NCBI RefSeq assembly: GCF_003008555.2
Contig: NZ_CP027665.1
Location: forward strand, 3,828,139-3,892,138
Direction of reading: 5' to 3'
DNA from: Pukyongiella litopenaei
Lineage (GTDB): Bacteria > Pseudomonadota > Alphaproteobacteria > Rhodobacterales > Rhodobacteraceae
DNA: 64,000 nucleotides
Positions within the stretch are counted from its first letter, which is position 1. Each line of letters opens with the position of its first letter. A program made the translations under genes and the position numbers. The notes below the pieces were generated by a model. It did not search any database. It worked only from the letters and a program-made list of their open reading frames with translations, and had not been told where the DNA came from. Shown here one piece after another: positions 19,867 through 30,224 of this stretch.

Positions 19867-21024
19867 TTGTCACGCTACGACAGATATGTGCTGTCGCAGT
19901 TGCTGCTGTTTTTCGGTTTCTCGGCGCTGATTCTGGTGTCGGTGTTCTGGATCAACCGCGCGGTGGTCCTGTTCGACCGGCTGATCGGCGACGGGCAATC
20001 GGCGCTGGTGTTCTTTGAGTTCACCGCGCTGATCCTGCCCAACCTGATCCGCATGGTGCTGCCGATGGCGGCCTTTGCCGCCGCCGTATGGGTCACCAAC
20101 CGGCTGAATTCAGAGAGCGAACTGACGGTGATGCAGGCCACCGGCTCCAGCCCCTGGCGGCTGGCGCGCCCGGCGCTGGCCTTCGGGCTGATCACCGCGC
20201 TGATGATGAGCATCCTCACCCATGTCCTGATGCCCGCGTCGATCAAGCAGCTGGCGGTGCGCGAGGCCGAAATGGCCCGCAACGTCACCGCGCGGCTGCT
20301 GACCGAAGGCGATTTCCTGCACCCCACGGCGGGCGTGACCTTCTATATCCGGGAAATCGACCCGGACGGCACCCTGCGCGACGTGTTCCTGTCCGACCGG
20401 CGCGACGAGACCCGCGAAACCACCTATACGGCGGCCGAGGCCTACCTGGTGCGCGACGGCGACCGCGGCAACCTGATCATGGTCAACGGCATGGCGCAGC
20501 GGCTGGACGCGGACACCAACAGTCTGTCCACCACGGTGTTTACCGATTTTTCCTATGACATCAGCGCCCTGATCAAGGAACGCGACAAGGGCAGCCGCAA
20601 CATCCGCGAGATCCCCACCCTCGAGCTCATCCGGGACCGCGCCGGCATCGCGAAGACCGAGAATTACAGCGAAGGCCAGCTCGCCGAGGAGCTGCACCTG
20701 CGCTTTGCCCGTGCGCTGGTCTGTATCGCGGTGGCGCTGATCGGGTATTCGACGCTGATGCTGGGCAGCTATTCGCGGTTCGGCGTCTGGCGGCAGGTGC
20801 TGGCGGCCTTCGTGCTGCTGATCCTGCTCGAGGTCATGCGCGGGGTGGTGTCCGAACCGGTGCTGAAAAACCCCGCCATGTGGCCGATCATCTACCTGCC
20901 CACCGTGACCGGGCTCGCCGTCGCGGCATTGTTCATGCAGGTCGCGTCACGGCCCGTTTCCGCCCTGGTCCCGTGGCGCCGCACCGCTCGCCGCGACCGG
21001 TCCGGCCGAGGTGAACCGGCATGA
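19867..21024 (+). CDS. lptF: LPS export ABC transporter permease LptF
   Basis: Inner-membrane half of the LptB2FG transporter that extracts lipopolysaccharide and drives it along the Lpt bridge. The 385 residues hold one TM near 12-35, further TMs at about 55-75 and 100-122, a periplasmic jellyroll domain at about 125-270, and three C-terminal TMs from 290. The start is TTG (19867) with GGGAG seven bases upstream; no ATG lies near the conserved N-terminus SRYDRYVLSQLL. It overlaps lptG by ATGA. Confidence 0.95.
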   Translation: MSRYDRYVLSQLLLFFGFSALILVSVFWINRAVVLFDRLIGDGQSALVFFEFTALILPNLIRMVLPMAAFAAAVWVTNRLNSESELTVMQATGSSPWRLARPALAFGLITALMMSILTHVLMPASIKQLAVREAEMARNVTARLLTEGDFLHPTAGVTFYIREIDPDGTLRDVFLSDRRDETRETTYTAAEAYLVRDGDRGNLIMVNGMAQRLDADTNSLSTTVFTDFSYDISALIKERDKGSRNIREIPTLELIRDRAGIAKTENYSEGQLAEELHLRFARALVCIAVALIGYSTLMLGSYSRFGVWRQVLAAFVLLILLEVMRGVVSEPVLKNPAMWPIIYLPTVTGLAVAALFMQVASRPVSALVPWRRTARRDRSGRGEPA

Positions 21025-22124
21025 TCCTCGATCGCTATTTTGCCCGGCGGTTCCTGCAGTCGTTCCTGATGATCGGCGCGATCTTCCTGTCGCTGATCCT
21101 GCTGATCGACCTGATCGAACAGCTGCGCCGGTTCGAGGAGGTCGACGTGACCTTTGCCCAACTGGTGCAGCTGACCCTGCTGAACGCCCCGGCGGCGCTG
21201 GACGAGATCCTGCCGCTGATGATGATCCTGTCCACCGTCGTGCTGTTCGTCGGGCTGGCCCGCAGCAGCGAACTGGTGGTGACGCGGGCCACCGGGCGGT
21301 CGGGCATCCGGGCGCTCGCCGCGCCGGTGGCGGTGGCCACGCTGGTGGGGCTGCTTGCGGCCAGCACGCTGAACCCGATCGTGGCCGCCACGTCGAAATA
21401 CTACCAGCAGCTGTCGGACACCTATCGCACCGGCGGCGTGTCGACCCTGTCGCTGTCCGGCGAAGGGCTCTGGCTGCGCCAGGGCGGCGCGCAGGGCCAG
21501 TCGGTGATCCATGCCACCGGCTATTCGGGGTCCGGCAACCGGCCCACGCTCATTCACGTCACGGTGCTGTCCTACGCCCCGCAGGGATCGCCGGTGCGCC
21601 GGATCGAGGCCGCGACCGCCCGCTACATGGGCGATCACTGGCTGTTGCGGGACGCAAAGGTCTGGCCGCTGGTGGCGGGGATGAACCCCGAGACCAATTC
21701 GGCGCGGCATGAGCAGCTCGAGATCCCGACGACGCTGACCGAGGAACGCATCCGCGACAGCCTGGGCCGGCCCTCGGGCATCTCGATCTACGCCCTGCCC
21801 GACATGATCCGCCAGCTTCGCGAGGCCGGGTTCTCGACCACCAGGCACGAGGTGCTCTACCAGGTGCAGCTGGCCCGCCCGCTGTTCCTGGTGGCGATGG
21901 TTCTGGTCGGCGCGGCCTTTACCATGCGGCACGCGAGGTTCGGCGGCACCGGCATCGCGGTGCTGATGGCGGTGCTTCTCGGGTTCGGCCTGTATTTCAT
22001 CCGGAACTTTGCGCAGATCCTCGGCGAGAACGACCAGCTGCCGGTGCTGCTGGCGGCCTGGGCGCCGCCGCTGGCCTCGGTGATGCTGACCATCGGCCTG
22101 CTGCTGCACGCGGAGGACGGATGA
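21021..22124 (+). CDS. lptG: LPS export ABC transporter permease LptG
   Basis: Partner of LptF in the LptB2FG lipopolysaccharide extractor. The 367 residues have six TM segments in the same three-plus-three layout around a periplasmic domain (about residues 125-275). It opens MILDRYFARRFLQSF and shows the coupling-helix segment ELVVTRATGRSG near residue 90. Both ends overlap their neighbours by four bases, so lptF-lptG-lptD are translated together. Confidence 0.95.
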   Translation: MILDRYFARRFLQSFLMIGAIFLSLILLIDLIEQLRRFEEVDVTFAQLVQLTLLNAPAALDEILPLMMILSTVVLFVGLARSSELVVTRATGRSGIRALAAPVAVATLVGLLAASTLNPIVAATSKYYQQLSDTYRTGGVSTLSLSGEGLWLRQGGAQGQSVIHATGYSGSGNRPTLIHVTVLSYAPQGSPVRRIEAATARYMGDHWLLRDAKVWPLVAGMNPETNSARHEQLEIPTTLTEERIRDSLGRPSGISIYALPDMIRQLREAGFSTTRHEVLYQVQLARPLFLVAMVLVGAAFTMRHARFGGTGIAVLMAVLLGFGLYFIRNFAQILGENDQLPVLLAAWAPPLASVMLTIGLLLHAEDG

Positions 22125-24274
22125 TGCGCCGCTGGATCGCCGCCATCGCGATACTGCTGGGGACCGGCCTGTCCGCCGCCGCGCAGGAGGCCGACACCGC
22201 GACCGCGCAGGAGGCCGACACCGCGCCCGCGCCGTCCTCGCTGGTGGCGGATCGTGTCTTCATCACCCCCGACCGCACGCTGGTGGCCGAGGGCAACGTG
22301 GAGGCGTTCCAGGGCGATACCCGCATCAGCGCCCGCCGCATCACCTTCGACCGGGACAACGACAAACTGTCGATCGAAGGCCCGGTGCGTATCGACCAGG
22401 GCGGCCGCATCACCGTGCTGGCCACCGGCGCCGAATTGGATACCGGGTTGCAGAACGGGCTGATCAGCGGCGCGCGGGTGGTGATGGACCAGCAGTTGCA
22501 GCTTGCCGCCCTGCAGATGACCCGTGTCGGCGGCCGCTATTCGCAACTGTTCAAGACCGCCGTGACCTCGTGCCGGGTCTGCGCGGACGGGCGCCCGCCG
22601 CTCTGGCAGATCCGCGCCCGCAAGATCATCCACGACCAGCAGGAACGGCAACTGTATTTCGAGGATGCGCAGTTCCGGGTTCTCGACATACCCGTGTTCT
22701 ATTTTCCGCGGTTCCGCCTGCCGGACCCGACGCTGGATCGGGCGCGCGGCTTTCTGGTGCCGTCGGTGCGGACGACCTCGGAACTCGGGCCGGGGGTGAA
22801 GATCCCCTATTTCTTTCCGATCGGGCCGCATCGCGATCTGACCGTGGAACCCTACCTGTCGCCCAAGACGCGCACATTGGGCTTTCGCTATCGGCAGGCC
22901 TATCGCGCCGGTCGCCTGAACATCGAGGGGGCCTATACCCGCGACGACCTGATGCCCGGAGAGCATCGCGGATACCTGTTCAGCGATGGCTGGTTCAACC
23001 TGCCCCGCGACTTCCGGCTCACCTTCGACATCGAGGCGGTGTCGGATGACAGCTATGTCAACGACTACGGTCTTCCCGATGTCGATCGCCTGCGCAGCGA
23101 AATCAGGCTGGAACGCATCAAGCGCGACGATTTCTTTCACATCGGGTTGATCCATTTCGAATCGCTGCGCGACTCGGACAACGAGGAAACCCTACCCAGC
23201 TTTGTCGCTGACGCGGCCTGGGAAAAACGGTTCCATCCGGGTGGCATCGGTGGTGAGCTGCGGACCGGCCTGCTGTTCCACACCCACCACCGCCGGTCCG
23301 ACGAGGACGTGATCGGCCGCGACGTGCAACGCGCCACCGCCGATTTCAGCTGGCGCCGCAACTGGGTGTTCGGCAACGGGTTGCGCGCGGATTGGCTGAT
23401 GGGCGTTTCCGCCGACCTGTTCCGCATCCACCAGGACAGCACCTATCCGGGCGACATCCTGCGCACCTCGCCGCGCGCGGCGCTGAAACTGGCCTATCCG
23501 ATGATGCGCACCACCGCGACCGGAGCGACCCACCTGATCGAACCGGTGGTCCAGGTCGGCTGGACCGACCTGCATGGCGGCAATGTGCCGGTTGACGAAA
23601 GCCGGTTCGTCGAGTTCGACCGCGGCAACCTGCTGTCGCTGTCGCGGTTTCCCGCCCCCGACCAGCGTGAACACAGGCCGACATTCGTTTACGGCGTGAA
23701 TTGGTCGCGCTATGCCCCGGGAGGCTGGCAGGCATCGGCCACGCTGGGCCAGGTGTTCCGGACCACCGCCAATCCGGGTTTCTCGGTGTCCTCCGGCCTG
23801 TCCGGCACCTCGTCGGACCTGCTGGTGGCCGGGCAGATCCTCACCGATCAGGGGCTGGCGCTTACAGGGCGCACCTTGCTCGACGGCGATCTCGGCATCA
23901 ACAAGGCCGAGATCCGCGGCGACTGGTTCGGGGACCGGCTCGGCCTGTCCAGCACCTATCTCTGGCTCGGGGCCGACAGTATCGAAGGGCGCAGCAAGGC
24001 CCAGTCGGAATTCTGGTTCGACGGCGAATACCTGATCCATTCGCAATGGACCGCGCGGGCGCATCTGCGCTATGACATCACCGACAACCTGGCCACGCGG
24101 GCCGGGTTCGGCGTGGTCTATCGCAACGAATGCGTGACCGTCGATGTTTCGGTACAGCGGCGTTATACCTCGTCAACAAGTGTTGTGCCGACAACGGATT
24201 TCGGCTTTACCATCGCGCTGAACGGTTTCTCGATCGACGGCAACGAAGACAGATACAGGCGCAAATGCAGTTGA
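22121..24274 (+). CDS. lptD: LPS assembly outer-membrane protein LptD
   Basis: Outer-membrane beta-barrel that, with LptE, inserts lipopolysaccharide into the outer leaflet. The 717 residues comprise a signal peptide to about residue 23, an N-terminal OstA/LptA-like domain (about 45-170) and a C-terminal barrel ending in an amphipathic strand. Cysteines CRVC near residue 150 and near the C-terminus (NECV, RKCS) may form the disulfides needed for maturation. Odd: a perfect 8-residue duplication (AQEADTAT then AQEADTAP) directly after the signal peptide. ATG could be 22121 or 22124. Confidence 0.94.
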   Translation: MMRRWIAAIAILLGTGLSAAAQEADTATAQEADTAPAPSSLVADRVFITPDRTLVAEGNVEAFQGDTRISARRITFDRDNDKLSIEGPVRIDQGGRITVLATGAELDTGLQNGLISGARVVMDQQLQLAALQMTRVGGRYSQLFKTAVTSCRVCADGRPPLWQIRARKIIHDQQERQLYFEDAQFRVLDIPVFYFPRFRLPDPTLDRARGFLVPSVRTTSELGPGVKIPYFFPIGPHRDLTVEPYLSPKTRTLGFRYRQAYRAGRLNIEGAYTRDDLMPGEHRGYLFSDGWFNLPRDFRLTFDIEAVSDDSYVNDYGLPDVDRLRSEIRLERIKRDDFFHIGLIHFESLRDSDNEETLPSFVADAAWEKRFHPGGIGGELRTGLLFHTHHRRSDEDVIGRDVQRATADFSWRRNWVFGNGLRADWLMGVSADLFRIHQDSTYPGDILRTSPRAALKLAYPMMRTTATGATHLIEPVVQVGWTDLHGGNVPVDESRFVEFDRGNLLSLSRFPAPDQREHRPTFVYGVNWSRYAPGGWQASATLGQVFRTTANPGFSVSSGLSGTSSDLLVAGQILTDQGLALTGRTLLDGDLGINKAEIRGDWFGDRLGLSSTYLWLGADSIEGRSKAQSEFWFDGEYLIHSQWTARAHLRYDITDNLATRAGFGVVYRNECVTVDVSVQRRYTSSTSVVPTTDFGFTIALNGFSIDGNEDRYRRKCS
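22181..22228 (+). repeat. Tandem 24-bp repeat in lptD
   Basis: Two copies of a 24-bp unit beginning GCGCAGGAGGCCGACACCGC, differing at one base, encode the doubled AQEADTA(T/P) just after the signal peptide. It is in frame and lies in a disordered linker. Confidence 0.9.
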
Positions 24275-25515
24275 CCATTCCTTACCCGACCTGCGGCTGG
24301 CTGGCCCGCGGCACCCGCGCTTTCGCGATCGCGGCGATCCTGGCCGGAACCGGTATTGGCCCGGCGATGGCGCAGGGGCTGTTTTCGCCCGCGATCAGGG
24401 TCAACGAAACCGTCGTCACCCAGTTCGAACTGGACCAGCGCACCCGGCTGATGAGCCTGCTGCGCGCGCCCGGCGATCCGGCCAGGCTAGCGCGCGAGGC
24501 GCTGATCGACGACCGCCTGAAACAGCAGGCGGTCAAGGAGGCGGGGATCTCTGTCACCCCCGAGGACGTGCAACTCGGCATCGAGGAATTCGCGGGCCGG
24601 ACGGAACTCTCTGCCGACGAGTTTCTCAAGGCGCTTGCCGCCGGCGGGGTGCAGGCCGAAACCATGCGCGATTTCACCGAGGTCAGCCTGGCCTGGCGCA
24701 ACCTGATCCAGGAACGGTTCCTGGCCAAGGCGCGTCCCACCGCCGCCGAAATCGACCGCGCCCTGGGCCAGACGCAGGGCGGCGGGGTGCAGGTGCTGCT
24801 CTCCGAGATCATCATCCCGGTGACGCCGCAGACGGTCGAACGGGCCGAGGCGCTCGCCGAGGAACTGTCGCGGATCACCAGCCAGGCCGATTTCGCCGCC
24901 GCCGCCGAACGCTATTCCGCAGCGCAGACCCGCACCAATGGCGGGCGGATGGACTGGCTGTCGCTGGGCCGGTTGCCTGCGGGGCTGCAGCCGGTGCTGC
25001 TCGAGCTTGCCCCGGGCGAGGTCACCGACCCGATCGCTCTGCCCGACGCGGTCGCGCTGTTCCAGATGCGCGGCATTCGTGAAACCGCGCCGGCACGCCC
25101 CAGCTATTCGGCGATCGACTACGCCACCTATCTGATCCCCGGCGGCCGCACGCCCGACGCACTGGCCCGCGCCGGCGACATCATCGCGCGGGTGGACCGC
25201 TGCGACGATCTCTACGGGATCAACAAGGACCTGCCGCCGGAACTGCTCGAACGTCACGAACTGCCGCCGGGCAAGATCCCGCGTGACGTTGCGCTCGAAC
25301 TGGCCAAGCTCGACAATGGCGAGATCTCGACCGCGCTCACCCGGTCGAACGGCCAGACGCTGATGCTGGTCATGATGTGCAACCGCACCGCCGCGCTGAA
25401 CGAGGAAGCCACGCGCGAACAGGTCGCCAACGCGCTCACCCAGCAACGGCTGTCCGCCTTTTCGGACAGCTATCTCGAACAGTTGCGGGCGGATGCGCTG
25501 ATCGTCGAAGAATGA
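24265..25515 (+). CDS. surA: Periplasmic chaperone SurA
   Basis: Peptidyl-prolyl isomerase and chaperone that escorts outer-membrane proteins such as LptD. The 416 residues include a signal peptide (to about residue 37, ending PAMAQ), a SurA N-terminal domain (about 40-165), one parvulin domain (about 175-275, with ERYSAAQTRTNGGRMDWL) and a helical C-terminal part. E. coli SurA has two parvulin domains; a single one is usual in alphaproteobacteria. ATG at 24265 overlaps the lptD stop by ten bases. Two cysteines (RCDD, MCNR) lie in the C-terminal part. Confidence 0.93.
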   Translation: MQLTIPYPTCGWLARGTRAFAIAAILAGTGIGPAMAQGLFSPAIRVNETVVTQFELDQRTRLMSLLRAPGDPARLAREALIDDRLKQQAVKEAGISVTPEDVQLGIEEFAGRTELSADEFLKALAAGGVQAETMRDFTEVSLAWRNLIQERFLAKARPTAAEIDRALGQTQGGGVQVLLSEIIIPVTPQTVERAEALAEELSRITSQADFAAAAERYSAAQTRTNGGRMDWLSLGRLPAGLQPVLLELAPGEVTDPIALPDAVALFQMRGIRETAPARPSYSAIDYATYLIPGGRTPDALARAGDIIARVDRCDDLYGINKDLPPELLERHELPPGKIPRDVALELAKLDNGEISTALTRSNGQTLMLVMMCNRTAALNEEATREQVANALTQQRLSAFSDSYLEQLRADALIVEE

Positions 25516-26492
25516 CCGCCGCCGCGCGTGCCCCCGGCCCGGTCGCGCTCAGTTGCGGCGATCCGGCGGGGATCGGCCCCGAACTTGCCGCCAAAGCCTG
25601 GGACAGGCTGCGCGACAGCTGCCCCTTCATCTGGATCGGCGACCCGGCCCACCTGCCCCAAGGCACGCCCGTGGCCGAACTGTCGGACCCGTCCGATGCG
25701 GCCGCGGCCTGCTCCGGGGCCCTGCCGGTCCTGCCGTTGCGCTTCCCCGCGCCGGTCCGGCCCGGCATCCCGGACAGCGCGAACGCCCCGATGGTCGTCG
25801 CCGCGATCGAACGGGCGGTGGACCTGGTCCGGACCGGCGCCGCCGCTGCGCTCTGCACCGCGCCGATCTCGAAAAAGGTGCTGATCGACGGGGCGGATTT
25901 CGCCTATCCCGGCCACACCGAATTCCTGGCGGCGCTCGCTCGCGTGGACCGGGTGGTGATGATGCTGGCCAGCGACCGGCTGCGGGTGGTGCCCGCCACG
26001 ATCCACATCGCCCTGTCCGAGGTGCCGTGCGCGCTGACCCCCGACCTGCTGCGTGCCACGATCGAGATCACCGAACGCGATCTGCGCAACCGGTTTGGCA
26101 TCGCCCGGCCACGGCTGGCCGTCGCCGGTCTGAACCCGCATGCGGGCGAAGGCGGCGCGATGGGGCACGAGGAACTGGACTGGATCGCTCCGCTGATTGA
26201 CCGGATGCGCGGCGACGGCCATGACCTCACCGGCCCTCACCCCGCCGACACCCTGTTTCACGCCGCCGCCCGCGCCCACTATGATGCCGCCATCGCGATG
26301 TATCACGACCAGGCGCTGATCCCGATCAAGACGCTGGATTTCGACACCGGCGTGAATGTGACACTGGGCCTGCCCTTCGTGCGCACATCCCCCGATCATG
26401 GCACCGGGTTCGATATCGCCGGCCAGGGCACCGCCCGCCCCGACAGCCTGATCGCTGCGCTGGAAATGGCACGGGACCTGGCAGCACCGTGA
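25512..26492 (+). CDS. pdxA: 4-hydroxythreonine-4-phosphate dehydrogenase
   Basis: NAD-dependent oxidation and decarboxylation of 4-phosphohydroxy-threonine in pyridoxal-5'-phosphate synthesis. The 326 residues show the GDPAGIGPE start, the metal-binding [17 protein letters not shown] and [13 protein letters not shown] motifs. The start overlaps the surA stop (ATGA), the conserved surA-pdxA-rsmA arrangement of proteobacteria. A short dispersed repeat lies just after the stop. Confidence 0.97.
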   Translation: MTAAARAPGPVALSCGDPAGIGPELAAKAWDRLRDSCPFIWIGDPAHLPQGTPVAELSDPSDAAAACSGALPVLPLRFPAPVRPGIPDSANAPMVVAAIERAVDLVRTGAAAALCTAPISKKVLIDGADFAYPGHTEFLAALARVDRVVMMLASDRLRVVPATIHIALSEVPCALTPDLLRATIEITERDLRNRFGIARPRLAVAGLNPHAGEGGAMGHEELDWIAPLIDRMRGDGHDLTGPHPADTLFHAAARAHYDAAIAMYHDQALIPIKTLDFDTGVNVTLGLPFVRTSPDHGTGFDIAGQGTARPDSLIAALEMARDLAAP

Positions 26493-26495
26493 CCC

Positions 26496-26556
26496 GCGCC
26501 TCCTTCATCTTGCCGGAAAAACTCCCGCCGGAGGCACGAAAACCGTTGCGCAACGG
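26496..26556. repeat. Dispersed repeat, copy 1, with palindrome
   Basis: GCGCCTCCTTCATCTTGCCG and the following AAAAACTCC-CGCC-GGAGG match a second copy at 48889-48925. A perfect 14-nt palindrome CCGTTGCGCAACGG (26543-26556) follows. It fills the gap between pdxA and rsmA. I recall similar sequences after many Rhodobacteraceae genes; the function is not known to me. Confidence 0.6.
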
Positions 26557-26583
26557 CGCGGCCCGCACCCCGGTGGCCCGGAC

Positions 26584-27429
26584 ATGAGCGCCATCGACAC
26601 CCTGCCGCCCCTGCGCGAGGTGATCGCCACACACGGGCTGTCGGCGCGCAAGGCGCTGGGGCAGAATTTCCTGCTCGATCTCAACCTCACCGCCAAGATC
26701 GCACGGCAGGCGGGCGACCTGAGCGGCAGCGACGTGCTCGAGATCGGCCCCGGCCCCGGCGGGCTGACCCGGGGCCTGCTGGCCTCCGGCGCGCGCAGGG
26801 TGCTGGCGGTGGAAAAGGACACCCGCTGCCTGCCCGCGCTGGCCGAGATCGCCGCCGCCTATCCCGGCCGGCTCGAGGTGATCAACGGTGACGCGCTGCA
26901 GGTCGATCCGCTGGCCCATCTCACCCCGCCGGTGCGGGTGGTCGCCAACCTGCCCTATAATGTGGGAACCGAGTTGCTGGTGCGCTGGCTGACCCCAGCC
27001 GACTGGCCGCCCTTCTGGTCCAGCCTGACCCTGATGTTCCAGCGCGAGGTGGCCGAGCGGATCGTCGCCGCGCCCGGCTCCAAGACCTATGGCCGGCTGG
27101 CCGTTCTGGCCCAGTGGCGGGCCGAGGCGCGGATCGTGATGTCGCTGCCGCCGGGGGCGTTCACCCCCCCGCCCAAGGTATCATCGGCGGTGGTGCAGCT
27201 GACCGCCCTGCCCGCGCCACGCTACCCGGCCGATCCGGCGATCCTGTCGCGCGTCGTCGCGGCGGCGTTCAACCAGCGTCGCAAGATGCTGCGCGCCGCG
27301 TTGAAGGGGCTGGCCCCGGACATCGCCAGCACGCTCGAAGCGGCCGGGATCGACCCGACGCAACGGGCCGAACAGGTGTCGCTGGACCGGTTCTGCGCCC
27401 TGGCCCGCGCAATCGCGCCGGCAGGCTGA
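26584..27429 (+). CDS. rsmA: 16S rRNA (adenine1518/1519-N6)-dimethyltransferase
   Basis: Dimethylates two adjacent adenosines in the 3' hairpin of 16S rRNA late in 30S assembly. The 281 residues have the SAM site ([14 protein letters not shown], about 53-66), the acidic EKD, and the catalytic [11 protein letters not shown] near residue 123; the small C-terminal helical domain holds [14 protein letters not shown]. It ends 3 bases from the convergent DUF4167 gene. Confidence 0.97.
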   Translation: MSAIDTLPPLREVIATHGLSARKALGQNFLLDLNLTAKIARQAGDLSGSDVLEIGPGPGGLTRGLLASGARRVLAVEKDTRCLPALAEIAAAYPGRLEVINGDALQVDPLAHLTPPVRVVANLPYNVGTELLVRWLTPADWPPFWSSLTLMFQREVAERIVAAPGSKTYGRLAVLAQWRAEARIVMSLPPGAFTPPPKVSSAVVQLTALPAPRYPADPAILSRVVAAAFNQRRKMLRAALKGLAPDIASTLEAAGIDPTQRAEQVSLDRFCALARAIAPAG

Positions 27430-27432
27430 CCG

Positions 27433-28032
27433 CTACTCTGCGGCCTCGGGCGACGGACCGTCGGCTTCGGAGGCCGGTTCCGCCTTGCCGTTGCCATTAC
27501 CGTCGCCATTGCCGTCGGCCTTGGCCTTCGGCTTGCGGGGCCGGCTGGTCCGCCGCGCCGGTTTGCGCGGCGCATCCTCGGGAGTTTCCACCAGCCCGCT
27601 GGTATCGCTGTCATCCCCGCCCGCGACCTCGAACACATCGGATTGCGCGGGTTCGGCCTGTTCCGCCGCGGCCCGCTGCGCGGCCTCGCGTTCCTGACGC
27701 TCGGCGCGCTCGGCCCGTTCGCGGTCGCGCTCGGCCTGGCGTTCGCGGTTCTGCCGCTCCTGTTCTTCGCGGCGGGCGTCCTGCTCGCGCTGCGCCTCGC
27801 TCAGCAGGCGCAGGTAATGCTCGGCATGCTGCTGGAAATTCTCGGTCGCGACGCGGTCATTGGCCAGCTGCGCGTCACGGGCCAACTGGTTGTACTTGTC
27901 GATGATCTGCTGCGGCGTGCCGCGCACCTTGCCCTCGGGTCCGGAGCTGTCGAAAACCCGGTTGATGACGTTGCCGCCCGAAGGCCGGTTGCGGTTGGAT
28001 TTCGACCGCGAGCGTGATTTGGATGATCTCAT
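27433..28032 (-). CDS. DUF4167 domain protein
   Basis: A 199-residue protein restricted to alphaproteobacteria. The conserved DUF4167 domain is residues 1-80 (very basic RSSKSRSRSKSNRNRP start, then DSSGPEGKVRGTPQQIIDKYNQLARDA in two parts). After it comes a long charged coiled-coil-like stretch (Glu/Arg/Gln-rich, about 80-125) and a low-complexity Lys/Pro/Gly tail. RNA binding is a reasonable guess from composition. It is downstream of prfA-prmC, 219 bases from prmC. Confidence 0.92.
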   Translation of the reverse strand: MRSSKSRSRSKSNRNRPSGGNVINRVFDSSGPEGKVRGTPQQIIDKYNQLARDAQLANDRVATENFQQHAEHYLRLLSEAQREQDARREEQERQNRERQAERDRERAERAERQEREAAQRAAAEQAEPAQSDVFEVAGGDDSDTSGLVETPEDAPRKPARRTSRPRKPKAKADGNGDGNGNGKAEPASEADGPSPEAAE

Positions 28033-28251
28033 ATCGCTTTAAGCATTTGTTTCAGTGTCGTTGCCACCCGTGTTGCGCATCCTGCGCCTGCCATCCAGAG
28101 ACTGACATTTCGGCTTGGCGTCACATGGGAAGATCGAAGGATCCGTCACCGTCGCGACAAGTTCGAGTAAGCACGTCCTGCCGCCGCAGACAAGTGTTTC
28201 CCGGCGCTTTGTCGCGAAAATCTGGCCGCGCGCGCGATTTTTCCCACCGGA

Positions 28252-29103
28252 TCAGCCGAAAACCGCCCGCGCCGCGACCACCCGGTCACGGCCGTCGAGA
28301 TCCTGCAGCACCGCGACCGAGGCCAGCCCGGCCCCGGCGAACATGGCCGAAACCGCCTCGGCCTGGGTCGGGCCGATTTCGACCAGGAGCCGGCCACCGG
28401 GTGCCAGGTGCCGCCCCGCGCCCGCGGCGATCGCGCGATAGGCGCCCAGCCCGTCGCCGCCATCGGTCAGCGCCATTTCCGGTTCGTGCCGGCGCACCTC
28501 GGGGTCGAGCCGCCCCATCTCGTCCGCGGCGATATAGGGCGGGTTCGACACGATCAGGTCGAACCGGCCGGTCACGGCACCGAACCAGTCCGACCGGCGA
28601 ATATCGGCGCGCGGCGCGACCCGGTGCAACACCGCGTTGGCGCTGGCCTGCAGGCAGGCGGCATCGCTCAGGTCGACCCCCAGCCCGGTGGCCTGCGCCA
28701 TTTCCGCGAGCAGCGTCACCAGGATGCACCCCGACCCGACGCCGAGATCCAGCACCCGCGCGAATGGCTCGGCCAGCGCCGCCTCGATCAGGGTCTCGGT
28801 TTCGGGGCGCGGGTCCAGCACGTCGGAGGACACCTTGAACCGGCGGCCATAGAAATCCCGTTCGCCGACCAGATGCGACACCGGCACCCGCACCGCGCGC
28901 AGGGCCACCAGCTGCTCATAGCGTTCGGCGATCTCGGGTGTCAGCGCCTCGGGCGCGATCAGGGTCACCCGGGCGGCGTCGATGCGGGCGGCATGGGCCA
29001 GCAGCACGCGGGCATCGCGGGCGGGATCGCCGACCCCGGCGGCCCGCAGGCGCGCGGCGGCGGCGGCCATGGCCTGCGCGGCGGTCTGTGGGCCGTTCGC
29101 CAC
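28252..29103 (-). CDS. prmC: Release factor glutamine methyltransferase
   Basis: SAM-dependent methylation of the Gln in the GGQ motif of RF1 and RF2. Of 283 residues, the SAM site LDLGVGSGCILVTLL lies near 118 and the catalytic NPPY (SNPPYIAADE) near 187. The start is GTG 29103, seven bases after the prfA stop, with GAGGG upstream. Its substrate RF1 is the preceding gene, the standard prfA-prmC pair. Confidence 0.96.
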   Translation of the reverse strand: MANGPQTAAQAMAAAAARLRAAGVGDPARDARVLLAHAARIDAARVTLIAPEALTPEIAERYEQLVALRAVRVPVSHLVGERDFYGRRFKVSSDVLDPRPETETLIEAALAEPFARVLDLGVGSGCILVTLLAEMAQATGLGVDLSDAACLQASANAVLHRVAPRADIRRSDWFGAVTGRFDLIVSNPPYIAADEMGRLDPEVRRHEPEMALTDGGDGLGAYRAIAAGAGRHLAPGGRLLVEIGPTQAEAVSAMFAGAGLASVAVLQDLDGRDRVVAARAVFG

Positions 29104-29110
29104 CGCGCCC

Positions 29111-30163
29111 TCAGCCGCCCAGTTCGGCCAGGCGCCGGGCCTGGTCGTCGGCGATGAGCGCGTCGATCACCTCGTCCAGATCGCCCTGCATCACCTGGTC
29201 GAGCTTGTAGAGCGTCAGGTTGATGCGGTGATCGGTCATGCGGCCCTGCGGGAAATTGTAGGTGCGCACCCGTTCCGACCGGTCGCCCGAGCCGACCTGC
29301 GCCGCCCGGTCGGCGGATCGTTCGCTGTCGACGCGCTGGCGTTCGAGATCATAAAGCCGGGTCTTCATCACCTGCATCGCGATCTCGCGGTTGCGGTGCT
29401 GGGATTTCTCGGAGCTGGTCACCACGATCCCGGTGGGCAGGTGGGTGATGCGCACCGCCGAATCGGTGGTGTTCACATGCTGCCCGCCCGCGCCCGAGCT
29501 GCGCATCGTGTCGATGCGCAGATCGCCCGCGTCGATCTGGATATCCACGTCCTCGGCCTCGGGCAGCACGGCAACGGTGGCGGCCGATGTATGGATCCGG
29601 CCGCCGCTTTCGGTCGTCGGCACCCGCTGGACCCGATGCACGCCGGATTCGAATTTCAGCCGCGCGAACACGCCGTCGCCCCTGATATGGGCGACCACCT
29701 CCTTGATCCCGCCCAGTTCGGTCGCCTGTTCCTCGATGATCTCGAACCGCCAGCCGCGCGCCTCGGCATGGCGCTGATACATGCGCAGCAGATCGGCGGC
29801 GAACAGCGCGGCCTCGTCACCGCCCGTTCCGGGCCTGATCTCGAGGATCGCGGGGCGGCTGTCGGCCTCGTCCCGCGGCAGCAGCGCCAGTTGCAGCGCG
29901 GCCTCGGCCTGCGGGATCGCCGCGCGCAGGGCGGGGATTTCCTCTTCGGCCAGTTCGCGCATGTCGGGATCGTCCAGCAGCGCCTCGGCCTCGGACAGGT
30001 CGCTGAGCAGCGCGCGCCAGGCGGCGATCTGTTCCACCACCGGCCTGAGCTCGGAATATTCGCGCGCAAGCGCCGCGATGTCGCTGCCCGAAGCCTCGGC
30101 CATCGCCGCTTCGAGATAGCCGAACCGCTGGGTGATCTGTTCAAGGCGTTCTTCGGGAACCAT
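29111..30163 (-). CDS. prfA: Peptide chain release factor 1
   Basis: Recognises UAA and UAG stop codons and triggers peptide release. The 350 residues contain the GGQ loop ([18 protein letters not shown], near residue 228) and the upstream codon-recognition domain. The GGQ glutamine is methylated by the next gene product. ATG 30163 matches the family start [10 protein letters not shown]. Monocistronic start region of about 60 bases facing a small secreted-protein gene. Confidence 0.97.
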   Translation of the reverse strand: MVPEERLEQITQRFGYLEAAMAEASGSDIAALAREYSELRPVVEQIAAWRALLSDLSEAEALLDDPDMRELAEEEIPALRAAIPQAEAALQLALLPRDEADSRPAILEIRPGTGGDEAALFAADLLRMYQRHAEARGWRFEIIEEQATELGGIKEVVAHIRGDGVFARLKFESGVHRVQRVPTTESGGRIHTSAATVAVLPEAEDVDIQIDAGDLRIDTMRSSGAGGQHVNTTDSAVRITHLPTGIVVTSSEKSQHRNREIAMQVMKTRLYDLERQRVDSERSADRAAQVGSGDRSERVRTYNFPQGRMTDHRINLTLYKLDQVMQGDLDEVIDALIADDQARRLAELGG

Positions 30164-30224
30164 TGGGGCGGTGTGAAAGATCGCACGGCTTTGGTCAAGG
30201 GCCGGAACGTGTTAGGATGCCGCC

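Noticed and set aside
22181..22228. lptD 24-bp and plsX 12-bp tandem repeats as phase-variation switches
   Set aside because: Both units are multiples of three, so copy-number changes would not shift the frame; likely neutral linker length variation.
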